Positions 1 to 7,300 of a stretch of DNA of 17,303 bases are shown here, piece by piece. The translations under genes were made by a program, and so were the position numbers. How positions within the stretch are numbered: position 1 is the stretch's first letter; each line of letters begins with the position of its first letter. The notes below the pieces were generated by a model. That model had not been told where the DNA came from. It saw nothing but the letters and a program-made list of their open reading frames with translations, and did not search any database. The stretch spans positions 1 to 17,303 of the forward strand of contig DXNX01000045.1 of assembly GCA_019413245.1 (NCBI GenBank), given 5' to 3'. Source of the DNA: Oscillospiraceae bacterium (GTDB lineage: Bacteria > Bacillota > Clostridia > Oscillospirales > Ruminococcaceae).

Positions 1-674
1 TGACCGGAGCGAGACCTCTCCAGTGCGAACGGGATACTGTGTGCGCGGCAGACGTCCGCGATGGCGCGAGCGCAGTCTTGCCAGTTGGCGTCGTCGAAGT
101 CCAGCGCCAGCAGATAGCAGGTCTCGTCCGACAGCATCGGGTACAAGCCGACGACGTCGCGCCCCTGCGCGTCCCGCCCGGCCAGGTGACGGTAGATGGC
201 TGCGTCGTCCAGCGGGCGCAGCACGCGGTTCGGACATTTGGCGCAGGGAACGCGCCCTTTTTCGCACAGGCCGGGCCGCCATTCATTCGCGCAAACGGGA
301 CTGTAACCGCTCTTCTGTGCCTTTTCGCTGTGCCAGCGCAGGGCGTAAACATCGGTGCGGCCGCGAAACAGGGAACGAAAGAGACGGATCTTTTCGGCGG
401 GAGAACTGGTGCGGGCGACAGACAATGGGGCGGATTGGGCAGGCGGTATACTTTGACGGTTGTGAGAGGGTGTGACCGTATTGGGGGCGGGCGCGTCCAG
501 TGTAGCCGCCGTGTTAGAGGGCATTTGTGCCGCAGAAAGAACGGTATCTCCAGCCTTGCCCTGCGCAGAACTGCTCAAACCAAACGCCGCCAGCTGTGCC
601 CGCAATTCAGCATTTTCTTGTTCGAGCTCTTGTACTCTGCGCTGTAGGCGTCGGATCTCCAACTCTGCATCCAT
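1..674 (-). CDS. TOTE conflict system protein, N-terminal primase part (partial, runs off the left edge)
   Basis: I translated this frame by hand: 224 codons are open from ATG at 674 to the window edge, so the C-terminal part is missing. Residues 3-31 are a Glu/Gln/Leu-rich coiled coil. A low-complexity Ser/Ala/Pro linker follows to about residue 90. From 94 (EKIRLFRSLFRGRTDVYALR) the protein matches my memory of the archaeo-eukaryotic primase (AEP) domain of TOTE conflict systems. Four cysteines (C128, C137, C144, C147, the last two as CAKC) look like a zinc site. LALDFDD (D192, D194, D195) fits the metal-binding hhhDxD of AEP primases. ERSRSG at the edge begins the next family motif. In full-length relatives the primase is followed by a superfamily II helicase and a nuclease; neither is visible here. 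The start is supported by AGGGAGG about 8 bases upstream. The family call rests on recognition, not a search. Confidence 0.82.
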   Translation of the reverse strand, partial: MDAELEIRRLQRRVQELEQENAELRAQLAAFGLSSSAQGKAGDTVLSAAQMPSNTAATLDAPAPNTVTPSHNRQSIPPAQSAPLSVARTSSPAEKIRLFRSLFRGRTDVYALRWHSEKAQKSGYSPVCANEWRPGLCEKGRVPCAKCPNRVLRPLDDAAIYRHLAGRDAQGRDVVGLYPMLSDETCYLLALDFDDANWQDCARAIADVCRAHSIPFALERSRSG

Positions 675-987
675 ACAAACGACCTCCCTATCGCAAATGA
701 GCAATCAAATCATGTGAGGCAACGATTCGGGATTCCTTATTTCTTTTAGAATAGCACATGAATAAAAGGCAAGCAAGAATAGAAGGATATGCGTCGGCGG
801 CAATGTCAGAATTTACGGGAAAGAACCAAAAAGCACAGAGGTCGTTTATCAAGAGTGGTTTGGAATCGTGTAATATGATTGAAAAAAATAAATGAAATAT
901 CGATATATATTTGGCTCGAAAGAATATGGTCACACCAAGCGCTTTAGGTAATAGCGTGGTTGGACGTAGTAGTCTGGTCGGAGAACT
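675..987. other. AT-rich intergenic leader upstream of the TOTE gene
   Basis: This stretch is clearly AT-richer than the genes around it. Apart from the candidate promoter at 748-776 and the start of the 182-bp repeat at 959, I see no gene. A minus-strand reading frame running from 1008 to 688 has no recognisable protein and no ribosome binding site. It is probably chance, because it lies in the leader of the TOTE gene. Confidence 0.6.
748..776 (-). promoter_or_regulatory. Candidate promoter of the TOTE gene
   Basis: Reading the minus strand, TTGCTT (771-776) and TATTCT (748-753) are separated by 17 bases. TG sits just upstream of the -10 in the extended -10 position (TGC TATTCT). It lies about 75 bases before the ATG at 674. 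The -35 matches only TTG of the consensus, so the extended -10 carries most of the support. No operator-like palindrome is obvious beside it. Confidence 0.4.
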
Positions 988-1140
988 GTGACGGATGGCA
1001 AAATACAAAGATACAACGCCGGAAATTGTGTGGTGTGCACAACTTCCGGCGCTGTTTGTGGTGGTTACAAAAGAATGTTGGGACGTAAAAAACGATATAC
1101 AGAACCGGCCGGGAAGAAGGAGTGGTCAGATGGTGGTCAA
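959..1140 (+). repeat. 182-bp direct repeat, left copy
   Basis: This segment aligns without gaps to 11509-11690 in the same orientation, offset exactly 10,550. I count 17 mismatches, so 165 of 182 positions are identical. Ten mismatches fall in the first 58 bases and only seven in the last 123 (1018-1140). Similarity stops at GTTG on the left and GGTCAA on the right. The repeat includes a 12/13-bp hairpin at 1018-1050. The two copies bracket the AlbA_2 gene and the Wadjet operon. No transposase or integrase gene lies inside or beside either copy. Confidence 0.93.
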
Positions 1141-1149
1141 GAGGTATAA
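988..1149 (+). CDS. Possible small ORF inside the left repeat (53 aa)
   Basis: GTG at 988, preceded by CGGAGAACT, opens a frame ending at TAA 1147-1149. It contains CVVC, a third cysteine (AVCGGYKR) and a basic stretch, MLGRKKRYTEP. A shorter 24-residue version could start at ATG 1075, 9 bases after GGTGG. The coding case comes from comparison with the second copy: of seven differences across 1018-1140, six are at third codon positions of this frame and silent (1032, 1035, 1068, 1098, 1101, 1110). The seventh (1120) changes Glu to Lys. I recognise no family. The frame could be a remnant of a longer gene, or the pattern could come from the hairpin or from chance, so confidence is low. Confidence 0.3.
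   Translation: MTDGKIQRYNAGNCVVCTTSGAVCGGYKRMLGRKKRYTEPAGKKEWSDGGQEV
1018..1050. repeat. Conserved hairpin inside the left repeat
   Basis: GCCGGAAATTGTG (1018-1030) pairs with CACAACTTCCGGC (1038-1050): 12 of 13 positions, with one A-C mismatch, around a 7-base loop TGGTGTG. In the second copy (11568-11600) the stem is unchanged and only the loop differs (TAGTATG). There is no clean T-run on either side, so a simple terminator is not the obvious reading. Confidence 0.7.
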
Positions 1150-1165
1150 CACACATGGAACACGT

Positions 1166-1206
1166 CAAAAACGCACGCGTGTGTTAAAAATCGCGCGCGT
1201 GTGTTT
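1166..1206 (-). terminator. Terminator-like hairpin after the AlbA_2 gene
   Basis: On the minus strand, about 10 bases past the stop at 1216, AACACACGCG (1196-1205) can pair with CGCGTGCGTT (1170-1179). There is one A-C mismatch, and TTTTT (1167-1171) overlaps and follows the second arm. The same sequence could also work for plus-strand transcripts, because TTTTG follows on that side. Its second arm belongs to the palindrome that is repeated in the promoter at 2894-2909, so it may instead be a second protein-binding site. Confidence 0.4.
1168..1186. repeat. 19-bp inverted copy of the promoter palindrome, 3' side of the AlbA_2 gene
   Basis: AAAACGCACGCGTGTGTTA is the exact reverse complement of 2893-2911. 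The core AACGCACGCGTGTGTT is itself nearly palindromic. A related half-site, CGCGCGTGTGTT, follows at 1194-1205. The two copies flank the AlbA_2 gene as inverted repeats about 1.7 kb apart. Confidence 0.85.
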
Positions 1207-1215
1207 TGTCGTGTT

Positions 1216-2868
1216 TTATACGCTGTCCTTTGGAATATACTTTGCCCCTGCACCTTTTCCATTTAAGGCCAGGCGCTCCGCCTTCACTAACTTTTGCAGT
1301 AGTCGGAACGCCTGAGAGGGTGTGACGTGAAGCAATTCAACTACATCCGCCCGTGAAACGTGACCTTGGTGCTCCGCCAATTCCATAATTAATTCCTCAT
1401 AGCGAAGCGTGTTGATATCATGGCTCCTTACATAGGCATAGGGCTTTTTTGTCAGTCTATAGTATCTTTCGCTTAACAGGTAAGTCCTCCCCCGACCAGT
1501 TCCGCTTGCGTCTACCAAACCACTTTCTGCCAAGGATTCCAGCACAGACCGAATTCTGGCTTCATCTTTATGCAAAAAGGAGGCAATTTCATTGACGGAT
1601 GCACGGTGCAACACTTTCAAAGCGTTCAGTATCATGAGGGAGTGTATTGGCAAACTGTGCCCGATTCGTTGCTGCTCCTCTGAAACCATCTGGATAAACG
1701 CCTTATCAACCGGGCCTTTCGGAATTAACAAGCGGACGCTGGTTGCATTGGATTGAGAATAATCCGGGAGTTGCCGGCCATAAAGCAGCGAACCCTCATA
1801 AATACGGTCGATGCCTCGTCCTGTACGTTCCGCGAGGCCAATTCTCTTCATCGCATCTGCCAAGACCGGGTTACGTCCATGGGGTTCCGCATCCAGAAGG
1901 TTATCCGCATTAATTCCTTCAATAAAACCGCCCGGATTGGAAATTGTCAAGCCATCATCCTCAATCGCCATGCGGACACGGCCCAGCAAGGAATAGTCGC
2001 GATGACAAAAGGCATTGACCAATGCTTCACGAAAAGCACGCGGATCATAGGCAGGGATGGAAATACGGAACATTCCCATTTCCATCTCTTCGCTTGTATT
2101 CCAAGCATTGAAAGTGGCGTGAAATTTTTCAAACGCGGCAAGCAACGGCAGATGAAAGGACTCATTTACTTTGATATCCGTACCAGATAGAACCTGAATG
2201 GCGGCTTCCGCCGTCGGCACATGTGCCTTGATGGCTGACGCCTTACCAATCATCAGCAAGCCGCACAAAGTGGGGATTGCCTTCCCGTTTTGCAATACCA
2301 CAAATTGTAACGCTTTATCCAATTCTTCATCAGAAAGTTCCAGCAGCTGCGGTTCGCCACGGTAAGTGCGTATTATATTGCGCAGCCGTTCGCGCTCGAC
2401 CGGATCCAAATCATCATAGCATGCGTCTGCCACAGGCTGTGCAGAGAAATCCAAAAGACTTAGAGAGGAAAGGCGTGCCGTAATTTCATAGGGATACATA
2501 GGCACGTTTTCCGGAGTACCATCTGCTTTGATTCTTCTTCTCTGTATCTTTCCTGCGGAAGATGCCACGACCGCCGTTTTTCTGGGGACAGAAACTTTGA
2601 GTACCGGCACAGAATAGCTCAAAATTTCAACTCTCACCGAAACCGGAGGAACGGTCTTATTGGCAATCAGGGCCGCCAACTGTGTGCTATCTGTATGGCG
2701 CGGGTGCAAACCAGTTATTTCTCCGTCATCTTCCACACCAAGATAAAGATCTCCGCCATCGGTATTGGCGAATGCAACCACAGCATCTATGATATCTCCA
2801 TCAGACAAACAGGTCCGATCGCTTTTGAACTCATGCGTCAGGTCTTCTTTGAAGCCAATGTTTTGCAT
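1216..2868 (-). CDS. AlbA_2 (Schlafen-like) / GHKL ATPase / winged-helix protein
   Basis: This 550-residue protein has the known three-part plan of AlbA_2-type ATP-binding proteins. Residues 10-130 are the AlbA_2 domain, with EFK (13-15) and ANTDGG (34-39). Residues 277-390 are a HATPase_c_4 domain with E281, N285 and HRDY 289-292 (N box), ISNPGG 309-314 and RTGRGIDRI 348-356. Two winged-helix segments follow at about 405-465 and 488-548. Relatives are annotated as putative transcriptional regulators or RecG-like helicases, and AlbA_2 domains occur in many phage-defence contexts. The exact role is not known. The start is ATG 2868, since GGAGGTGATC lies 2 bases upstream; a TTG at 2883 would place that site inside the coding region. 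The gene has its own promoter, and its codon use is more mixed and AT-richer than that of the Wadjet genes, which suggests a separate origin. Confidence 0.85.
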   Translation of the reverse strand: MQNIGFKEDLTHEFKSDRTCLSDGDIIDAVVAFANTDGGDLYLGVEDDGEITGLHPRHTDSTQLAALIANKTVPPVSVRVEILSYSVPVLKVSVPRKTAVVASSAGKIQRRRIKADGTPENVPMYPYEITARLSSLSLLDFSAQPVADACYDDLDPVERERLRNIIRTYRGEPQLLELSDEELDKALQFVVLQNGKAIPTLCGLLMIGKASAIKAHVPTAEAAIQVLSGTDIKVNESFHLPLLAAFEKFHATFNAWNTSEEMEMGMFRISIPAYDPRAFREALVNAFCHRDYSLLGRVRMAIEDDGLTISNPGGFIEGINADNLLDAEPHGRNPVLADAMKRIGLAERTGRGIDRIYEGSLLYGRQLPDYSQSNATSVRLLIPKGPVDKAFIQMVSEEQQRIGHSLPIHSLMILNALKVLHRASVNEIASFLHKDEARIRSVLESLAESGLVDASGTGRGRTYLLSERYYRLTKKPYAYVRSHDINTLRYEELIMELAEHQGHVSRADVVELLHVTPSQAFRLLQKLVKAERLALNGKGAGAKYIPKDSV

Positions 2869-2888
2869 AGGATCACCTCCCAAAATGC

Positions 2889-2918
2889 ATTATAACACAC
2901 GCGTGCGTTTTCAATCAA
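2889..2918 (-). promoter_or_regulatory. Promoter of the AlbA_2 gene
   Basis: On the minus strand, a perfect -10 TATAAT (2889-2894) lies 18 bases after TTGATT (2913-2918), just upstream of the GGAGGTGATC ribosome site. The short distance to the start implies a very short 5' leader. This makes the gene a separate transcription unit from the Wadjet operon that ends 219 bases upstream. Confidence 0.65.
2893..2911. promoter_or_regulatory. Operator-like palindrome between -35 and -10
   Basis: The near-perfect palindrome AACACACGCGTGCGTT (2894-2909) fills the spacer between the promoter hexamers. This is a classical position for a repressor that excludes RNA polymerase. The same 19 bases appear inverted after the gene at 1168-1186. 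The AlbA_2 protein has winged-helix segments, so autoregulation is a reasonable inference; nothing in the sequence proves which protein binds. Confidence 0.5.
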
Positions 2919-3087
2919 GAAAAACGCGCTTTTCGTGTCTTTTGCACGATGCCAGTTCCTCTTTGTTGCACATTCTTTCATTTGTAATGGTACAAAAGTA
3001 TAGGTTTTTGTAGGATACATGGTTCTGCAAAAGCTCCTGTGTCAATCGGGAGTGATCTATCGCCGTATAAGCATGCCCCAAAAGGGT

Positions 3088-4362
3088 TCATTCTCCCGGA
3101 TTTCGCAAATCCTCCAGATATTGCTCCGCCAGTGCCTCCTGGTATCCGGCACGCCTTTCCGCCAGGACCGCCTGGGCGGTGGGACGCAGGGCCGGGCAGG
3201 CGATCTGTTCCAGCTGGCGCAAACGGCCTTGCCCCTCGATCTTCTTTTCCGAGATGGCCCGCCGGTAATCCTGCGGCTCCATGTGCCAGAAATGCACCCG
3301 GTCCCCGTATTCCTGCCACAGCCGGTCGGCGATAGAAAGGCCCTCCGGGTCAAAGTCCCCGGCGTAATACAACTGGCAATCCTTTTGCACCAACAAGTCC
3401 AACAGCTGCCAGGAGGCCTCCTTCAACTGACCGGAGGTGCAGACCAGCGGGTGATGTAGCTGGCTTTGCCGGCACAGGGAGGAGAACAGCATCTGATTTT
3501 CCAGCAGATACACCCGCCCGGTGGGGCTGGACGCCCCCTTTACCTCCGCCAGCTGGGAGGAAGTGAGCAGGCAGAATTTTCCTGCCTGCCGCAATTGTGC
3601 CCAGGCAGGATGTTCCCGGCCGTCGGCCCCTGTCAGGATCAGGCCGCGCTGCACGGTAAAATCCGAAATATCGTCCTGCATCAGTCCGCAGCGGCGCAGC
3701 AGCGCCAGGCGTTGGCGGGCGCGGGTAGGCAATGGCACCTGCTGCCAGAAGGCCAGCGCGTGGAGCAGCAGGCTGCCCGCCGGATTTTTGCCGTCCAGGG
3801 CGTGAGGATCGGTGGAGACCGCATAACTGCACAGCGCCAGCTCCTCCGGCTCTGTGTGTTGCTGCCGACGGTCCAGCGCGCAGCAGACCCAGTGCAGCCA
3901 CCGGGCGGCCTCGGGCTGCCCGATACGGTCCTTCAGAACCCCGAAGCCATGGTTTTTCTCTTCTTCCATCGCCTGCAGCCAGCTGCGCGCCGCCCCGCCG
4001 TGGGGCAAATCCGCCTCTGCGGCGAAAAAGCGGTGCACTGCCTGCTGGCGGTCGGCTTTCTGCCTGGCGTGGGAGCGCAGCGGCGTCCCATCCAGCCGCT
4101 GCCAGAATTCCGCCAGGTCGGTCACCGCAAAACGGCTGTCCCGCAGGGCTTTTTCAAAATCCGACACTTTGTAGCGCAACTGCGGCGGCACAAAATGACG
4201 GCCCAGAAGTCCCTCGGCGGCACGGCATTCCTCCGGGGTGGCGTCCTGCAGCCGGATCACACCGTCGACATAGCCGGCCAGGCATTTTGTGCGCAGCTGG
4301 GCCAGCTGTCGCTGCCAACCGGGTATACTGGAAAAATAGTCCCGCAAGGATGGTTCTTTCAT
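3088..4362 (-). CDS. jetD: JetD, Wadjet type II Toprim-fold nuclease subunit (DUF2399)
   Basis: This 424-residue protein is the effector nuclease of the Wadjet system; in studied systems JetD cleaves the circular DNA that JetABC has reeled in. The N-terminal half (about 1-230) matches the helical DNA-binding region of TIGR02679-type proteins. The C-terminal half (about 260-424) is the Toprim-like DUF2399 domain. VYLLENQ supplies the expected Toprim glutamate (E288), and YYAGDFDPEGL the aspartate pair D336/D338. The start is ATG 4362: it overlaps the jetC stop as ATGA and has TGGAGG 5 bases upstream. The frame stays open further upstream to 4485, but that part lies inside jetC. Length is normal for the family and the catalytic residues are present, so the protein looks functional. 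I see no clear terminator downstream. Confidence 0.88.
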   Translation of the reverse strand: MKEPSLRDYFSSIPGWQRQLAQLRTKCLAGYVDGVIRLQDATPEECRAAEGLLGRHFVPPQLRYKVSDFEKALRDSRFAVTDLAEFWQRLDGTPLRSHARQKADRQQAVHRFFAAEADLPHGGAARSWLQAMEEEKNHGFGVLKDRIGQPEAARWLHWVCCALDRRQQHTEPEELALCSYAVSTDPHALDGKNPAGSLLLHALAFWQQVPLPTRARQRLALLRRCGLMQDDISDFTVQRGLILTGADGREHPAWAQLRQAGKFCLLTSSQLAEVKGASSPTGRVYLLENQMLFSSLCRQSQLHHPLVCTSGQLKEASWQLLDLLVQKDCQLYYAGDFDPEGLSIADRLWQEYGDRVHFWHMEPQDYRRAISEKKIEGQGRLRQLEQIACPALRPTAQAVLAERRAGYQEALAEQYLEDLRNPGE

Positions 4363-7300
4363 GATTCCTCCAGTCTCCGGACATGGCCGTCCCAATGATA
4401 GCGCAGCACCGTGACGATTTGCGCATTCTGGGGACGCCACAGCTCCGCAATATTCAGCGAGGATACCGTAGGGTAGCATCCCCACAGCGCCTGGGAGTTC
4501 ATGATATAGTCAAACCCAAGCTCATGCACCAGGGCAAACATACTCTCGATGTTGGTCTCGTCCACACCGGCAAAGGCCTCATCCAGCGCCATCAGCCGCG
4601 GGGCTTCTTTGCCCGCGGCTATGTACTGGGCAGCCAGCGCCGCAAACAGCGGCACATACATAGCCATGGCCTTTTCGCCGCCGCTGAAGCTGTTGAAGGC
4701 GGAATCGGTCAGTTCCTTTTTGGTCTGCTTTTCCGCACCGCCCTTCTGGTAGAAAAGGCGGAAGGTGAACCAGTTCCGGAAATCCAGCGCCTCCCGCATC
4801 AGCTCCGAGTAGGTGGCGGGTGTAGCCTCCATCTGGGAGCGTTCCCGCGCCCGGTTGATTTTGGCGCGGAAATGATCGGTGATCTTCTGCCGGTCCGCAT
4901 CCCCCATCACCATGGGATTCTTGCGCAGCAGCTTGAGCAGTTCCCCCGTGTCCAGCTCCTTCTGCTGGTCGGCGGGCTTTCCCTTCCACACAAGGCTGAA
5001 CCGCAATCCCATGGAGGTATTCAGCTGCTCCATAATGCCGCTCATCCGCTGGGTCCATTCCTGGCTGTTGTTGATGCGGTGGCTCAGCTTGGTGATGACC
5101 GTCTGGTTGAGAATCGTCTCGAACAGGCGGCGATCTTCCTGGGAGAGGAGCTGTTCTTCCACATCCCGCTGGCTTTCCAGCCGCCGGATGAAGTCCAGCA
5201 GATCCAGCCGCTGGCCGTCCAGGTAGAGCTCAATACAGACGCGGCTGCGCAGCCGCCCTTCCTCGCTGACAAACAGCGGCTGGGTCCCCACACGGTAGGG
5301 ATTCAGCGTACTGGCCATGTGCATATTTTTTTCTAAGGATGTACGCAGGTCGTCCGGCCCCAGGTTGCGGTCCTTCTGGCGGATGCGGTCCCGGGCGGCT
5401 TCCGCCTGCCGCCACAGAGGCTCCTCCCCCCGTCCCGGCTGACCGGGGCCCCGGCAAAGTTCTTCCTCAAAGATCCGGCGCAGCGCTTCCTCCTCCCCGA
5501 TGGCCTTTTGCAGGTCCTGCTTTTTCCGGGTCAGTTCGGGGCCCTGGTGGTCCAGATTGTTTTGCTCCACCCGAATCTGAATCTCGGTATCTTGATATTG
5601 TTTTTGTGCCCGTTCCAGCGACCCATTCAGCTCTTCCAGCTTTTGGGCCAGGGCCTGGATTTCCGGCCGGGCCAGATAGCGTTCCAGCTCCTCCAGAGCG
5701 GCTTTTGTCTTGCGCTGCTCGGCCTGCTGGCGGCGGACCCGGTCGGTGCAGGCCAGCATGTCCTCGTTCAGAGCATCCAGCTGCTGTTCCAGATCCAGCA
5801 CCTGACTCTGCCACAGTTCCAGCTTTTCCTTGCCCTCGGAAATGGTCCGGTACTGTTCCCGGTATTCCTCGCACAGATCCTCCATCTGCCCATAGGTTTC
5901 GGCATCCTGCTCGTAGGGAAGTCCCTGGGTCAGCGGCAGGATCCCGGCGCGCAGATCGGCAAGCTGTTTCTGCTGCCGCCGAACCTGTTGCGCGCAGTCG
6001 TCCAGGGCCCGTTCCCGGCGTTCCACCTCGCCCCGCTGCTTGGCGGCCAGGTCCAGCGCCATCGCCAGATCGGCAGTGGTGGGGCGTGCTTCATAGCCCT
6101 GCTGAAGCTGCCGCTGTGCCGCCTCGTTGTGCTGCAGACGTTCCCGGATTTCTTCCAGTTCTTTCTGCTTTTCTTCCATCTGCCGGGCAAGGGCCTCGAT
6201 CTGCCGTTCCCGGTTGGCCCGCCGGGCCGAAGCGCCGATATACCCGGCAGGCTGCCGGGCCACGCTCCGCCCCTGCAGCACCCCCTGGCGGTACCGGCCG
6301 TCGGCGGCAAACCAGGCATTGCCCTCCGGCTGTTCCGAAAGACAGGACAGCAGCCCCGCCATATCCGCCCATGCCGGCAGTTCCTGTTCCGGCCGAAGGG
6401 GCAGCGGCGCTGCCGCTGGAGACAAGTCCTCCGGGCAAAGAAAATGATCGGGATGTTCGGCCAGCAGTTCCGGCATCTCTTTCCGTGTTTCCGGCGGCAC
6501 CACCAGGGCGTCGAGAATCCCCGTATCCGCCAGCTGTGCCTCCAGCAGGGCACGGCGTTCGGGCGGCAGGTCCGGCGCAAAATCCACCAGCTCGTAAAAG
6601 GAGGCATGGGGTACGCCGCGCTCTTGCAGGTAGGCGCGGGTGGACTCTACTGCCTCGCTACGCGGCGGTGGCAGCTCCTTTTGGCTTTCCAGTTCCTTGC
6701 GGTGGGCGGCCAGTTCGTTGAGCTGCTGCTGGGCGTCCATTTGTTGCCGTTCCCAGAGGGTATGTTCCTGCACCAACGGCATCGAAAGCCGCTGCAGCGC
6801 CCCGTTCAGAATCTTCTGCATTTCCTGTTCCTGGGCCAGCCCTTCGTAGGCAGTGATCTGGGCAAAGAGCGCCGTCACTTCCCCGTGCCGCAGGCAAAAG
6901 GCTTGGGTCGGTTCTTCCAGCGCTGCAAAGGCTTCGCTCAGCGCATCCCGCATGGCGCCCACCGTCCGTCGGGCCTCTTCCCACTCGGTTTGCGCATGGC
7001 GCAGGGCTTGGGCAGCATTATCCTGATCCTGCTGGTACCGGTCCAGCTGCTGCAACGCTTCCGCTTTGCGCCGCAACAGTTCCGCCGCTTTGCGCAGCTG
7101 TGCCGCAAAACGACCAAGCGTCGGTTGTTCCTGTTGGAAATCCACCGCTTGCAGGGTGGTGGGGTGGCCGGGGTAACACAGTTCCTCATTCTGCTCAGCA
7201 AGCTCCCGGAAGTTCCGCTGCAGCAATTCCTGCTGGTCGGCACAGCGACACTCCGCCTGAAGGCGCTCCCGTTCTTTCGCGTCCAGCGCATTCTGTTTTC

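Noticed and set aside
23..647. Plus-strand Arg/Ala-rich frames at the left edge
   Set aside because: They are antisense to the TOTE primase frame, which has family motifs and a proper ribosome site.
959..1140. Reading the repeat as a retron or CRISPR unit
   Set aside because: There is no reverse transcriptase gene, and only two copies 10.5 kb apart exist with no spacer array.
2838..3020. A 60-codon minus-strand frame between jetD and the AlbA_2 gene
   Set aside because: It runs through the AlbA_2 promoter and start in another frame and has no family signal.
3466..4398. Plus-strand open frames across the jetD region
   Set aside because: They oppose jetD, which has Toprim residues and overlaps jetC in a normal operon arrangement.
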